Source: Candidatus Coprenecus pullicola (GTDB lineage Bacteria > Bacteroidota > Bacteroidia > Bacteroidales > UBA932). From it: a DNA stretch of 61,071 nucleotides. This document shows positions 37,818-47,590 of the stretch, piece after piece. The stretch covers positions 1 to 61,071 of the forward strand of contig DVHR01000030.1 in the NCBI GenBank assembly GCA_018711925.1. The letters run 5' to 3'. The notes under the pieces were generated by a model, which was not told the DNA's origin, ran no database searches, and was given only the letters and a program-made list of their open reading frames with translations. Positions within the stretch are counted from its first letter, which is position 1; every line of letters begins with the position of its first letter. The position numbers and the translations under genes are program-made.

Positions 37818-39497
37818 TCACAACTTGAAACAAACGCCTGCACCGAAATTAATTCCGGGCTCAACATAATTCAAAAAATATTGTATCTTACTGTTTGCCA
37901 GATTATTGCCCTCCACAAAAACCATCAGGCGGGTATTGACCGCGTAGGAGATTCTCAAGCCTACGTCCACAAATGCGGGCACACGGCAGACAGAGACCGG
38001 AGCAGAGGAGGCCGCACTCCATCCGGTAGTGGAGGTCCGGAAATAACAGTCCGCCCGGATAAAGAGCCGGCGTCTGAGATTGTACTCCAGCACCGCGTCC
38101 ACGTCGAACGCAGGCGTCATCAGTACCGCGTCCGGATTGGAGAATCCACGATAGTTGAACTCGGCCTTTGCCATGAAAGAGGGAGACTGCCACTTTAGCA
38201 TTCCCGCAATCCCGAACACGTGCGAATCAGCCAGATTAGCCTCCTGGTACCACAAGCCATTGAAAGACGTCGCCATAAACGACAGGCTGTTGCTGAGCAT
38301 AGAATAGTTTATCCCCAGGCTGTAGGAGAAACGGTCACGAACCAAACCGTTCAGTCCGAACTCAGCGGAAACCGGAACAGCCGACTGATATGCACGGCCG
38401 CTGTCCTCCATCCACGGATTGAGGGCGAAAAGGTCGTAGCGCGTATACAGATTGTTGTCTCCAGAAGTTTTCAGATACAACCACAGGGCATTGCGGGCCG
38501 CCTCAAAACTCACTGACGCATCCGGGTACACCAGAAAACCGCCGCCGTCCTTACGGATACAGTCGCCGTAGACTGAAGACAATGTCAATCCTGCCCGGAT
38601 CCTCCACCTGTCCCTCTCCCACGTGTACACCGGCGAGACCGTCCAGATGCCCCGGGATGAAAACGCATTGCCGGCCGTAGCACCGGTGAATGTACCGCCA
38701 AACGTCACGTAAAGCCTGTGCACACCCTTAATCGTAGCCCCGAAAGAGGCATCCGCATCCACCAGATGCTCCAGCACACCATGACGGTCATTGAAATAAC
38801 GGTACCCCAGAGCGGCATTGTAGTAAAAGGAATTCGGATCCGGATTCGTAGAACGTACACGCAGGGACGCTTTAAGATGCTCAAACTGATTGTATAGCGT
38901 TGCCCCTGAATATCCGTCCACCGGAGTAAGGGCATACCGGCTTCCGGTATACGATGCGTCCAGATTCACCTCCCCTCTTGTCCACCGGTATCCCATGAAG
39001 AGCCCTCCTCTGTTCTTCATCCTGTCACCGTTGACCTTGTGGCCAGGATAGGTCATCACACTGCCGGCATACACCGCCTGAGGCACTTGCCCCCAATACG
39101 AATCATGGTTAAGGTACAGGCCCGCGGAGAACCTTTCTCCGAAACGGGGTGTTATATACAGGTCGGCCGATGGAGTCCACGGATAGGCGGCGGCTACTCT
39201 CGCATACAGCCACGGGTAGACCACATTTCCCTCCGCCTTGGGGCCGGCGGTGAGCACCGGGGAAAAGTCATACAGGTCCCGGTACGGACTGTAAAAAGCC
39301 GTATAGTCAAGATTCAATTTAAAATTCAGCAGAGAATCGTCGACGGCAGGTTCTATCGGTGACTTCACCACGTCCATCACAGCCCCCTCGTACTCCCTCT
39401 CCACCTCTACTGCCTGACTGATCTCATTCTGGGCCCGCACAGGCAGAGCGGCCGCGAGCACCAGCAGTGTTGATATTATATATGTCCTACGCATCAC
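37818..39497 (-). CDS. Outer-membrane beta-barrel protein coupled to the TPR gene
   Basis: 559 residues. A signal peptide (PVRA-QNE, about residue 23) is followed by a soluble segment (to ~60) and then a long series of amphipathic strands with aromatic ends (GLYLNHDSYWGQV, FSYSLGINYSMLSNSLSF, FMAKAEFNYRGFSN), ending NYVEPGINFGAGVCFKL. The closing part resembles the last strands of TonB-dependent receptors, but no plug domain or TonB box is seen. Its ATG overlaps the stop of the 1007-residue TPR gene by 4 nt, so the two are made together and probably interact. Function unknown. Confidence 0.82.
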   Translation of the reverse strand: MMRRTYIISTLLVLAAALPVRAQNEISQAVEVEREYEGAVMDVVKSPIEPAVDDSLLNFKLNLDYTAFYSPYRDLYDFSPVLTAGPKAEGNVVYPWLYARVAAAYPWTPSADLYITPRFGERFSAGLYLNHDSYWGQVPQAVYAGSVMTYPGHKVNGDRMKNRGGLFMGYRWTRGEVNLDASYTGSRYALTPVDGYSGATLYNQFEHLKASLRVRSTNPDPNSFYYNAALGYRYFNDRHGVLEHLVDADASFGATIKGVHRLYVTFGGTFTGATAGNAFSSRGIWTVSPVYTWERDRWRIRAGLTLSSVYGDCIRKDGGGFLVYPDASVSFEAARNALWLYLKTSGDNNLYTRYDLFALNPWMEDSGRAYQSAVPVSAEFGLNGLVRDRFSYSLGINYSMLSNSLSFMATSFNGLWYQEANLADSHVFGIAGMLKWQSPSFMAKAEFNYRGFSNPDAVLMTPAFDVDAVLEYNLRRRLFIRADCYFRTSTTGWSAASSAPVSVCRVPAFVDVGLRISYAVNTRLMVFVEGNNLANSKIQYFLNYVEPGINFGAGVCFKL

Positions 39498-42400
39498 TCT
39501 TCTATCTTATTTAGCCTATCCATTCTCATATTCACCTGATCAAGCACATCATCCTTCGCATCCTCCGGCTCATATCCGTCCAGGATACTCTGGAACGTAG
39601 CGCGGGCCTGAGCCCAGTCCTCCCGCTCCGCGAAGGAGTCTCCTAGAACTATAAAGCTTCTGGCCAGCCAGTACATCTGGTCCGTCTTCGAATCCGACAG
39701 GGCATAGACCATGTTCTCCACCTCCTCGAAATCTCCCGCATCGTAGGTGTCCTGTATCAGCAGATATGCCGCTTCCGCACCCTGAGAAGTAAACACGTTG
39801 CCCGACAGAGCCTCCAGCAGTGGCAAGGCTTCCGACCTACGTCCCAACTTCAGGCAGGACTTGGCCATTATGTACTGAGCCGTCATACGGTCACCGTCCT
39901 TCAGGTCCCGAAGCTCGATGACTCTTGACGCAGCGTCTATGGCCGCATTGTACTTGCCGTCCCGGAAATACGACGACATCAGTCCGAGCAGGGCCTCCGT
40001 ACGGTTATTTTCCAGCCTGGCGATATCATACAGGGACTCATAGGCCGAAGCCGCCAAGGCATATCTCTCCAGCTCATAGCATATCCGGGCATACTGCAGT
40101 GTGGACAGTTCCACGAAAGAGCCCTCGCCCTTGTCCATAACCTCCAGATAAGCGGACGCCGCCGCCTCCTTCCTGCCCAGAGCATTGAGAGACTCAGCGA
40201 TATAGAACCAGGCCAGCGGAGTCTTCTGACCGTCAGGATACTGACTCACGAAATTCCGAAGACTGCTCTCGGCCGCACTGTAGTCACCTGCAAGATACAC
40301 CTGCTCGGCAGCATTGAAGATCATCAGTTCCTTCTCGTCCGGAGTCTTCACCGCAGACATGCCGATACGGTCCAGATAGGCAAAATACTCTTCCGGTCTG
40401 TTCAGCACGGTATAGATGCTCTCGATGGCCGCCAAAGCATTATCGGTATCCTCAGACAGCGGCATCTCCTCCACTATCCGGGTAAGATACTCCAGAGCCT
40501 CATCATATTCGCCGGCATTGGAGCAGAGCATACCGAGCTCCAGAAGAGACCGGCTCTCATAAAGAGGATCAGCTATGGAATTGAGCAAGTACTTAAAAGT
40601 CCGCTCAGCCTTTTCCGTCATACCCTCCTGTACGTATGTTCGACCGAGCTCATATACCGACTTCGAGTAAAGCGGAGAGATGTCCCTTCTGTCCACAATA
40701 CCCTCCAGCATACTTATCTTCCTGTCCACGTCGTTAGCCAGACCGCAGGACACCGCGCACTGATACGCAGCATACACCAACGAACCGGGCTGATAATCCA
40801 TCATCGACACCTTCCCGTAGACAGACGCTGCTCCGGCATAGTCACGCATCATGAACAGCGCGTCTCCGATCCTGAGCTCTGCCTCGATTATCAGGTCCAT
40901 ATCTGAGACATGCTGCTCCAGAAACTTGTGGAACCACTCCATGGCGACAGCATAGTTCTTTTCCCCATAATAACAGTAACCCAGTCCGAAAAGAGCCAGC
41001 GGATACTCCTTGAAGCCGGCGAAGCGTGCATTCTGACAAAGTTCCTCATACAGACCTATGGCCTCACTCAGATTTCCAACCCTGTAACAGGTCTCCGCAA
41101 GCCAGAAACGTGTCAGGAGAGCCAGAGACTGATTGTAAGACGAATGCCTGAGTGCTATCCTGAAATCGGTGTCCGCTCCGGCGTATGAGCCCCGCTCAAA
41201 CAGCTCCAGCCCCCTCAGGAAAGCCGCCTTCTGAAGGTTCATATCCATCTCCGGAGTCAGCCTGCGGATATTGTTCAGGGCATCTATGGCCGGCTTGTAT
41301 TTCTTGGAGAGAAGATACGAAGTGGCGATATAGGAATAAATCTCGTCCGACCTTTGAGTCTCAGGCCACAGTTCCAGATAATCCTGGAAAGCAGTTATAT
41401 CGGAATTGAGGTCAAATGCCAGCTTCGCATAATTGAAATAGGCCTCCTCCCTGACGGAGCCGTCAAAGCTCATCCCAGAGGCCTTCTTGTAGTATCTCAA
41501 CGCCTCATGCTTGTTCCTCAGTCTGAGATACGAGCCGGCTATGTGCATGGACGCGCTCTGGGACAGCGAGTCCTCTCCTTCCGCCAAGACTTTGGAGAAT
41601 GCGTCAATGGCCGCATAATACGACTGAACGGAATAGGATATGATGCCGAGATAATAATTGTCCTTTCTGGTCATGTCCGTTCCGGACGCCGAATAACTCT
41701 CGAACCATTTTCCGGCCTCCTCCGGTCTGCCGGTCTTGTAATACGCCTGCGATATCATCCTGGCCACCCTGGGTCTCATATCCTCCCCTACTGCCGCCGA
41801 CACCACCGGCCCATGCTCCACCACATAGTCATAGTTTCCCATCATCAGCTCGGATTCCAGCATATAATAAGCGCAGTACACCCCGAAATGCCCGTCGTCC
41901 CGCACCTTGGAGAACAGTTCCACGGCCTTACTGAAATCCTTTTTCAAATACGCCAGATAGCCCATATAATAAGTGGACGGCACCGTATACCTGCCGCGCC
42001 TGCCCTTAAGTATGGTAGAAAACCCTGTCTCCGCATCCTCAAACTGCCCATGAGTCAGCTGGCAGAAGGAACGCTGAAACAAATACTGTTCCTTGTCTTT
42101 CTTGGAAAGCAGGGAATAATCCACCGTCTCCAGTACCTGAAGGGCGGCAGCGTAGTCCTCTTTGTCAAAATAGTACCCGGCATACATGAGTCTGACGCCC
42201 ATGTACTCCGGAGCATATCTGTATTCCGATTCGTACTCTTCCATAAGCGCATCCAGGTTGGGACCGCCCTGCCTTATATCGCAGATTATGGCATAAGCGG
42301 CCAGCGCAGACTCGTCTTCCTCTGAAAGACAGCACTCCGACCTCACGGACGCGATCTCTTCCCTTGCTGCCGCATACATATCATTGTCAAAGAGTTCCCT

Positions 42401-42517
42401 GACCCTTTCCATACGTCTTTCCAAGCTCTTCCTGTCCTGGATGACGGGTTCCGCCGCCACCGGACGAAGAAACAGCATTGCGGCAAAAAGAACCGCCAAA
42501 AATCTTTTACAGACCAT
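39494..42517 (-). CDS. Large periplasmic TPR-repeat protein
   Basis: 1007 residues. The signal peptide (RFLAVLFAAMLFLRPVAAEP) ends near residue 23, and the remainder is nearly all helical hairpin repeats of TPR/Sel1-like type (for example YYFDKEDYAAALQVLETVDY, ALFGLGYCYYGEKNYAVAME, YELGRTYVQEGMTEKAERTF). No catalytic motif. TPR arrays in the periplasm usually organise envelope assembly or peptidoglycan machines. The gene ends in a 4-nt overlap with the beta-barrel gene, suggesting a periplasm-outer membrane pair. Divergent from ftsE. Confidence 0.88.
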   Translation of the reverse strand: MVCKRFLAVLFAAMLFLRPVAAEPVIQDRKSLERRMERVRELFDNDMYAAAREEIASVRSECCLSEEDESALAAYAIICDIRQGGPNLDALMEEYESEYRYAPEYMGVRLMYAGYYFDKEDYAAALQVLETVDYSLLSKKDKEQYLFQRSFCQLTHGQFEDAETGFSTILKGRRGRYTVPSTYYMGYLAYLKKDFSKAVELFSKVRDDGHFGVYCAYYMLESELMMGNYDYVVEHGPVVSAAVGEDMRPRVARMISQAYYKTGRPEEAGKWFESYSASGTDMTRKDNYYLGIISYSVQSYYAAIDAFSKVLAEGEDSLSQSASMHIAGSYLRLRNKHEALRYYKKASGMSFDGSVREEAYFNYAKLAFDLNSDITAFQDYLELWPETQRSDEIYSYIATSYLLSKKYKPAIDALNNIRRLTPEMDMNLQKAAFLRGLELFERGSYAGADTDFRIALRHSSYNQSLALLTRFWLAETCYRVGNLSEAIGLYEELCQNARFAGFKEYPLALFGLGYCYYGEKNYAVAMEWFHKFLEQHVSDMDLIIEAELRIGDALFMMRDYAGAASVYGKVSMMDYQPGSLVYAAYQCAVSCGLANDVDRKISMLEGIVDRRDISPLYSKSVYELGRTYVQEGMTEKAERTFKYLLNSIADPLYESRSLLELGMLCSNAGEYDEALEYLTRIVEEMPLSEDTDNALAAIESIYTVLNRPEEYFAYLDRIGMSAVKTPDEKELMIFNAAEQVYLAGDYSAAESSLRNFVSQYPDGQKTPLAWFYIAESLNALGRKEAAASAYLEVMDKGEGSFVELSTLQYARICYELERYALAASAYESLYDIARLENNRTEALLGLMSSYFRDGKYNAAIDAASRVIELRDLKDGDRMTAQYIMAKSCLKLGRRSEALPLLEALSGNVFTSQGAEAAYLLIQDTYDAGDFEEVENMVYALSDSKTDQMYWLARSFIVLGDSFAEREDWAQARATFQSILDGYEPEDAKDDVLDQVNMRMDRLNKIEE

Positions 42518-42533
42518 TTTAACCTATTTGGGG

Positions 42534-42563
42534 CAAATGTAACAATTATTTTGCATATATTTG
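42534..42563. promoter_or_regulatory. Overlapping divergent -7 elements between the TPR gene and ftsE
   Basis: TACATTTG on the minus strand (42541-42534) points to the TPR gene, and TATATTTG on the plus strand (42556-42563) points to ftsE. The boxes are 14 bp apart, so the two polymerase footprints overlap. Confidence 0.55.
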
Positions 42564-42582
42564 TACGGTTAAGCCACCACTT

Positions 42583-43314
42583 ATGGAAGAAAGCAAAGAC
42601 CGTCCTATAATATATTTTGAGCACGCCGACATCCTCAACAGCAGCGGCAAACTGGTGATATCAGACATGACAATGAGCATCGGAAAAGGGGAGTTCGTCT
42701 ATATCATCGGAAATGTCGGCAGCGGCAAGACCACCATCATCCGGTCCATGATAGGCGAGACGGAGATACGGCATGGAAAAGCATTCATCTGTGACTTCGA
42801 CCTGATAAAGCTCAAAAAACGACAGATTCCGTACCTGCGGAGAAAACTGGGAGTCATATTCCAGGATCTCCAACTTCTCATGGACAGGTCAGTCCACGAC
42901 AATCTGGCCTTCGTCCTGCGGGCCACAGGATGGAAAGGCCGCAAAATCATCAACGAACGGATAGAGGCCGTGCTTGAAGCCGTAGGCATGGAACACAATG
43001 CGCACAAGATACTGGACAAGCTGTCTGGAGGCGAAAAACAGAGAGTGGCCATAGCAAGGGCACTGCTCAATAACCCGGAGATCATCCTGGCGGACGAGCC
43101 TACGAGCAATCAAGACGGAGACACCGCCGAAGAGATTATAAAACTTATGATGAATATCAATGCCGGCGAGAACAGTCCTACAATCATAATGGTGACTCAC
43201 AACAGAAGTCTGTTCCAAAAATATCCGGCCAGGACTTTCCTGTGCGAGAAACTCTCCTGCACTGAAGTGCCGGAAGAGTCAGAAACCCAGCTGGACTTGT
43301 CCGAATTCATCTGA
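42583..43314 (+). CDS. ftsE: FtsE-like ABC transporter ATP-binding protein
   Basis: 243 residues, one ABC ATPase domain: Walker A GNVGSGKTTI (about residue 46), Q-loop VIFQDLQLL, signature LSGGEKQRVAIARAL, Walker B IILADEPTSNQD and H-loop VTHNRSLF. The DLQLL and ADEPTSNQD segments are typical of FtsE. Known role: FtsEX couples septal peptidoglycan hydrolysis to division. No FtsX permease is adjacent, which is usual in Bacteroidota. The ~20 C-terminal residues are acidic. The nth gene follows after 12 nt. Confidence 0.88.
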   Translation: MEESKDRPIIYFEHADILNSSGKLVISDMTMSIGKGEFVYIIGNVGSGKTTIIRSMIGETEIRHGKAFICDFDLIKLKKRQIPYLRRKLGVIFQDLQLLMDRSVHDNLAFVLRATGWKGRKIINERIEAVLEAVGMEHNAHKILDKLSGGEKQRVAIARALLNNPEIILADEPTSNQDGDTAEEIIKLMMNINAGENSPTIIMVTHNRSLFQKYPARTFLCEKLSCTEVPEESETQLDLSEFI

Positions 43315-43326
43315 TTCTCAGCCGCC

Positions 43327-43986
43327 ATGTCACAGAAACTCACCCTCAGACAGAGATATGCGGCCATTCTGGAATGGTTTTCCGCCAACCGCCCCGCCGT
43401 GCAGTCCGAACTGCACTTCAAGAACGGCTACGAGCTCATAGTCTCCGTGGTCCTCTCGGCCCAGTGTACGGACAAGCGGGTCAATATGGTCACTCCCGCC
43501 TTGTTCAAGCGGTTCCCCGACCCGGAATCGCTTGCCGGGGCTGCCTTTGACGATGTCCTGAGCATTATCCGGTCGGTCTCCTACCCCAACAGCAAGGCCC
43601 GCCACCTGATAGACATGGCCCGCAAGCTGGTATCGGACTTCCATTCGGTGATTCCGTCTGACATTGACAGCCTGATGAGCCTGCCTGGAGTGGGACGCAA
43701 GACCGCCAATGTCGTGGCATCCATCCTCTACGACAAGCCGGTAATCGCAGTAGACACACACGTGCTGAGAGTATCCAACCGCCTGGGCCTGTCACATGGG
43801 AAAACCCCGGAAAAGGTCGAAGCCGATCTTGAAAGCCACATTCCCGTGGAACAGAGGGCCATATCCCACCACTGGCTGATACTCCACGGACGGTACACCT
43901 GCACGGCACGCAATCCAAGATGCGGAGAATGTCCGCTGACACAATGGTGCGAGTCTTACCCAGAACTCTCTAAGCAGCAGAAATGA
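43327..43986 (+). CDS. nth: Endonuclease III
   Basis: 219 residues. The helix-hairpin-helix LPGVGRKTANVV (catalytic Lys) is followed by the catalytic Asp in AVDTHVLRVSNR, and the C-terminal [4Fe-4S] motif is CTARNPRCGECPLTQWC (Cx6Cx2Cx5C). Role: DNA glycosylase/AP lyase for oxidised pyrimidines. It overlaps xerD by 4 nt and follows ftsE by 12 nt. Confidence 0.96.
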   Translation: MSQKLTLRQRYAAILEWFSANRPAVQSELHFKNGYELIVSVVLSAQCTDKRVNMVTPALFKRFPDPESLAGAAFDDVLSIIRSVSYPNSKARHLIDMARKLVSDFHSVIPSDIDSLMSLPGVGRKTANVVASILYDKPVIAVDTHVLRVSNRLGLSHGKTPEKVEADLESHIPVEQRAISHHWLILHGRYTCTARNPRCGECPLTQWCESYPELSKQQK

Positions 43987-44873
43987 CCTCCTGGAAAGAC
44001 ATACTTTCCGACTATCGCTCATACCTGGTCATCGAACGGGCACTGTCGTCAAACTCCGTTTCCTCATACCTTTCCGATCTTGCCAAACTAGCCGGCACAT
44101 ACAAGGACAAGTCCCCTGAAGAACTCTCGGGAGAGGACCTGAGCGCATTCATAGCGCAGCAGGCCGCCGCCATCTCCAAGAGAAGTCAGTCCAGACTGAT
44201 AAGTGCCCTGAAAAGTTTCTTCGGATTCATGGAGATAGAAGGCCGGATACAGGTCAACCCGGCTGACACCATCGATCCGCCCAAGATATCCCGGCACATA
44301 CCGGTGGTCCTGTCTGTAGAGGAGATTGACCGGATAATGAATTCGGTAGACCTGTCCGAACCAGAAGGTCAGCGTAACCGGGCCATACTGGAGGTCCTGT
44401 ACTCCTGCGGACTGAGAGTCAGCGAACTGATATCCCTACGCATCTCCGACCTGTTTTTCGATGAGGCTTTCATACGGGTAATAGGTAAAGGCGACAAACA
44501 GAGACTTGTGCCCATAGGAGAGCCGGCAAAACGGGCCGTCCAGCTGTATCTCTCGCAGACAAGACGCGCATACGTATCCAAAAAGGCCGAGGACATCCTT
44601 TTCCTGAACCGGCGCGGCGGTAAACTGAGCCGCCAGATGATATTCCTGATGATCAAAAGCCAATGCGAAAAGGCCGGCATCACCAAGGAAATATCTCCCC
44701 ACACCTTCCGCCACTCCTTCGCCACACATCTGGTCGAGAACGGAGCCGACCTCCGTGCCGTACAGCAGATGCTCGGCCACGAAAGCATAATCACCACCGA
44801 GATATACACCCACATCGACTCCCGCAAATGGCAGGACGGCATCATCAAGTACCACCCCCGCAACCACAAATAA
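43983..44873 (+). CDS. xerD: Site-specific tyrosine recombinase XerD
   Basis: 296 residues. The N-terminal SAM-like core-binding domain (about 1-100) is followed by the catalytic domain. Catalytic residues seen: Arg in SCGLRVSELISL, Lys near GKGDKQRLVPIG, HTFRHSFATHL (HxxR), LGHESIITTEIYTH (His and the nucleophile Tyr). Role: chromosome dimer resolution at dif with XerC. Length and motifs fit the housekeeping enzyme, not a mobile-element integrase. The context (ftsE, nth) is also housekeeping. Confidence 0.94.
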   Translation: MTSWKDILSDYRSYLVIERALSSNSVSSYLSDLAKLAGTYKDKSPEELSGEDLSAFIAQQAAAISKRSQSRLISALKSFFGFMEIEGRIQVNPADTIDPPKISRHIPVVLSVEEIDRIMNSVDLSEPEGQRNRAILEVLYSCGLRVSELISLRISDLFFDEAFIRVIGKGDKQRLVPIGEPAKRAVQLYLSQTRRAYVSKKAEDILFLNRRGGKLSRQMIFLMIKSQCEKAGITKEISPHTFRHSFATHLVENGADLRAVQQMLGHESIITTEIYTHIDSRKWQDGIIKYHPRNHK

Positions 44874-44875
44874 AA

Positions 44876-44903
44876 AAGCTGTTCCCGAAAACGGAAACAG
44901 CTT
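44876..44903 (-). terminator. Terminator downstream of tRNA-Arg
   Basis: AAGCTGTT/AACAGCTT pairs, with a one-base mismatch, then CCG/CGG, around an AAAA loop. On the minus strand it is followed by TTTTTTATTT. It starts 7 nt after the tRNA 3' end; on the plus strand it could weakly end the xerD transcript. Confidence 0.8.
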
Positions 44904-44909
44904 GAACTG

Positions 44910-44981
44910 TAGCCCCAACAGGACTCGAACCTGTATCTAAAGTTTAGGAAACTTCCATTCTATCCCTTGAACTATGGGGCC
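44910..44981 (-). tRNA. tRNA-Arg (anticodon CCT)
   Basis: The minus strand folds as a cloverleaf: acceptor GGCCCCA/TGGGGCT (first pair G-U), D arm with GTTCAAGGGATAGAA, anticodon loop TTCCTAA (anticodon CCT), T arm CAGG TTCGAGT CCTG, discriminator A. CCA is not encoded. It begins 13 nt after the rpmF stop with no promoter between, so it is likely cotranscribed with yceD-rpmF. Confidence 0.94.
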
Positions 44982-44994
44982 AAAACCTATCTGA

Positions 44995-45177
44995 CTACTC
45001 TACGTTCTTCTGAACCATCAGACGACCGCGATAGTAGCCGCATTCAGGGCATACGCGGTGATACAGTACGGTTGCTCCGCAGTTGGAGCATGTTGAAAGT
45101 GCGGGGAGAGTCAGTTTGTCATGTGTTCTGCGTTTGTCCCTGCGCTGCTTTGAAAGTTTGTGTTTGGGATGTGCCAT
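44995..45177 (-). CDS. rpmF: 50S ribosomal protein L32
   Basis: 60 residues. It starts MAHPKHKLSKQRRDKRRTH and has the zinc-binding C-terminal form CSNC...CPEC (four cysteines, 12 residues between the pairs). Role: large-subunit protein near the peptidyl-transferase centre. It follows the YceD-like gene by 18 nt; a tRNA gene, not fabH or plsX, is next downstream. Confidence 0.97.
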   Translation of the reverse strand: MAHPKHKLSKQRRDKRRTHDKLTLPALSTCSNCGATVLYHRVCPECGYYRGRLMVQKNVE

Positions 45178-45195
45178 CTTATTCTAAATTTAATA

Positions 45196-45666
45196 TTATT
45201 CTGTTTTTAAAATATCCTTCAACTTTTCCATCATCACGGGGTCGCACTGACCGTCGGGATGCACCTTCTTAATCGGGAGACTGAGACTGACATAGTCATA
45301 AATAATCTGACTGAGGTCAATATCAGCCGAATCGCTGTCCAACAGGATTACCTCATCCGCCCCGTCCCCGTCCGCGTCAGCATCAGCCGCATAGGATGAG
45401 AACATCACTGAAAAGGGCACCTGTATGTCCACAGGAACTGTCAGGTCGGCAAGGCATCTGTCACATTTGACAGTCACATTGCCTGTGATGCTCAGGTCCA
45501 GAGCCATCCGGCCATGCTCCTTGGTCACAACCGCACTGACATCCAGATCCGCATCCGAGACAGTGTCGTTCTCATATGCCTCGAAAAAACTTCCATCCAC
45601 CTTAAAGTGGAACGGATGCTCTCCGTATGAAAGCCCACGTATCTCTATCCTGCAATTCATTTCCAA
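45196..45666 (-). CDS. YceD (DUF177) family protein
   Basis: 156 residues. The central VKCDRCLADLTVPVDI is the DUF177 signature with its CxxC. Known: YceD is found upstream of rpmF in most bacteria and is linked to 23S rRNA/ribosome assembly; its exact role is not settled. An acidic run (DADADGDGADE, about residue 95) is a local feature. A -7 element lies 14 nt upstream (45680-45688). Confidence 0.92.
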   Translation of the reverse strand: MEMNCRIEIRGLSYGEHPFHFKVDGSFFEAYENDTVSDADLDVSAVVTKEHGRMALDLSITGNVTVKCDRCLADLTVPVDIQVPFSVMFSSYAADADADGDGADEVILLDSDSADIDLSQIIYDYVSLSLPIKKVHPDGQCDPVMMEKLKDILKTE

Positions 45667-45679
45667 ATTATTAAGGGCG

Positions 45680-45688
45680 GCAAAGATA
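45680..45688 (-). promoter_or_regulatory. Putative -7 element of yceD-rpmF-tRNA-Arg
   Basis: The minus strand reads TATCTTTGC, close before the yceD-like start, in the short gap after typA. The -33 is not clear. Confidence 0.6.
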
Positions 45689-45705
45689 TAAATTTTTTCA
45701 GAAAA

Positions 45706-47517
45706 TCAGAAACTGTTTTGATTTTTTCTGCGTTTTCTTTCGTTTTCATCCAGAATAATCTTTCTCAGACGCATATAGTGAGGAGTAACCTCCACCAGCT
45801 CATCCTCCTGTATATACTCCAGGGCCTCCTCAAGAGAGAACTTGACCGGAGGCGGCAGCATCACCTTTTCGTCTGACCCCGAGGCTCTCATATTGGTCAG
45901 CTTCTTGGTCTTGCAGATATTGATTGCCAGGTCGCTCGCCCTGGTATGCTCGCCGACCACCTGACCGGCATATATCTCCTCGCCCGGGTCTATAAAGAAA
46001 CGCCCTCTGTCCTGCAGCTTGTCCATGGCGTATGCCACCGAAAGGCCTGTCTCTAGCGACACCAACGAGCCGTTGTTGCGTTTCTCTATCTCGCCCTTGT
46101 ACGGCTCATAGCCCTTGAAGCGGTGCGCCACCACAGCCTCTCCCTGAGTTGCCGTCATCAGATTGCTTCTCAGACCTATCAGACCTCTGGACGGAATGTC
46201 GAACTCCAGATGCGCCCTGTCTCCCCTGGTCTCCATGTGGGTCAGGGACGCCTTGCGGCGGGTTGACATCTCAATAGCCTTGCCGACCATGTCCTCGGGC
46301 AGGTCAATAGTCAGCAGCTCTATGGGCTCGCAGCGCACTCCGCCTATATTCTTGTCTATCACCTTGGGCTGCCCGACCTGAAGCTCAAAGCCCTCACGGC
46401 GCATTGTCTCAATCAGGATCGACAGATGCAGCACGCCTCGTCCATATACTATAAAGGAGTCAGCGCTGAGTCCCGGCTTTACACGCAGGGCAAGGTTCTT
46501 CTCCAACTCATGCTCCAGACGCTCCTTCAGATGTCTTGACGTCACATATTTGCCGTCCTTGCCGAAAAACGGTGAATCATTTATCGTAAACAGCATACTC
46601 ATCGTCGGTTCGTCCACGGTAATGGGCGGCAGAGCCTCCGGAGTCTCGTAATCCGCTATGGTGTCTCCTATCTCGAAATCCTCGATGCCGACCACAGCAC
46701 AGATATCCCCGCACTCCACCTTCTCCGCGCTCTTCTTTTCAAGCCCCTGAAACACCATCAGGTCCTTTATCTTCTGTTTCTCCACCGTTCCGTCCTTCTT
46801 GCAGAGAGAGATCTGCATCCCGGCGGTCAGGCTCCCACGGCTCACTCTTCCCACAGCGATACGGCCCACGTAGGGCGAATACTCCAATGATGAAATCAGC
46901 ATCTGCGGAGTCCCCTCAACGTATTTCGGAGCCGGTATCTCGGCAACTATCGTATCAAGCAAAGGAATAATATCGTTGGTCGGCTTGCGCCAGTCAAGGG
47001 ACATCCATCCCTGCTTGGCGCTGCCGTAGACTGTCTTGAAGTCCAGCTGCTCCTCGGTAGCGTTGAGCGAGAACATCAGGTCGAAGACCTGCTCATTGAC
47101 CTCATCCGGCCGGCAGTTCGGCTTGTCCACCTTGTTAATAACAACGATAGGCTTCTTGCCCATCTCTATGGCTTTCTGCAGCACGAAACGGGTCTGCGGC
47201 ATCGTACCCTCGAAGGCATCCACCAGCAGCAGCACTCCGTCCGCCATATTGAGCACACGCTCGACCTCTCCTCCGAAATCGGCGTGGCCCGGAGTGTCGA
47301 TAATGTTGATTTTGATTCCTTTGTAAGGCACCGACACATTCTTTGCAAGGATGGTTATACCTCTCTCCCGCTCCAGGTCGTTGTTATCCAATATCAGGTC
47401 ACCCCCGTGCCTGCCGTCCTCCCTGACAAGCTTCGCCTGATAGATCATTCTGTCCACCAGGGTGGTCTTACCGTGGTCGACATGGGCTATAATCGCTATA
47501 TTTCTGATGTTTTGCAT
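45706..47517 (-). CDS. typA: Ribosome-associated translational GTPase TypA/BipA
   Basis: 603 residues. GTPase motifs are [13 protein letters not shown] (G1), RGITI (G2), [12 protein letters not shown] (G3) and NKVDKPNCR (G4), followed by EF-Tu domain 2, EF-G-like domains III and V ([15 protein letters not shown]) and the TypA-specific C-terminal domain. Role: ribosome-bound GTPase needed under stress and in the cold. It is transcribed away from guaA; the divergent promoters are at 47527-47556. Confidence 0.97.
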   Translation of the reverse strand: MQNIRNIAIIAHVDHGKTTLVDRMIYQAKLVREDGRHGGDLILDNNDLERERGITILAKNVSVPYKGIKINIIDTPGHADFGGEVERVLNMADGVLLLVDAFEGTMPQTRFVLQKAIEMGKKPIVVINKVDKPNCRPDEVNEQVFDLMFSLNATEEQLDFKTVYGSAKQGWMSLDWRKPTNDIIPLLDTIVAEIPAPKYVEGTPQMLISSLEYSPYVGRIAVGRVSRGSLTAGMQISLCKKDGTVEKQKIKDLMVFQGLEKKSAEKVECGDICAVVGIEDFEIGDTIADYETPEALPPITVDEPTMSMLFTINDSPFFGKDGKYVTSRHLKERLEHELEKNLALRVKPGLSADSFIVYGRGVLHLSILIETMRREGFELQVGQPKVIDKNIGGVRCEPIELLTIDLPEDMVGKAIEMSTRRKASLTHMETRGDRAHLEFDIPSRGLIGLRSNLMTATQGEAVVAHRFKGYEPYKGEIEKRNNGSLVSLETGLSVAYAMDKLQDRGRFFIDPGEEIYAGQVVGEHTRASDLAINICKTKKLTNMRASGSDEKVMLPPPVKFSLEEALEYIQEDELVEVTPHYMRLRKIILDENERKRRKNQNSF

Positions 47518-47526
47518 AATCGAGGC

Positions 47527-47556
47527 GCAAAATTAATTCAATTTACTTAAATTTGC
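47527..47556. promoter_or_regulatory. Divergent -7 elements for typA and guaA
   Basis: TAATTTTGC on the minus strand (47535-47527) points to typA, and TAAATTTGC on the plus strand (47548-47556) to guaA. The two boxes lie 12 bp apart. guaA would have a leader of about 30 nt. Confidence 0.65.
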
Positions 47557-47590
47557 ACCCTGACATTAAAAATTAACATCATCCCACGAT

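Noticed and set aside
43983..44873. Mobile-element integrase
   Set aside because: Length, motifs and the ftsE-nth context fit housekeeping XerD; the tRNA-Arg nearby shows no att-like duplication.
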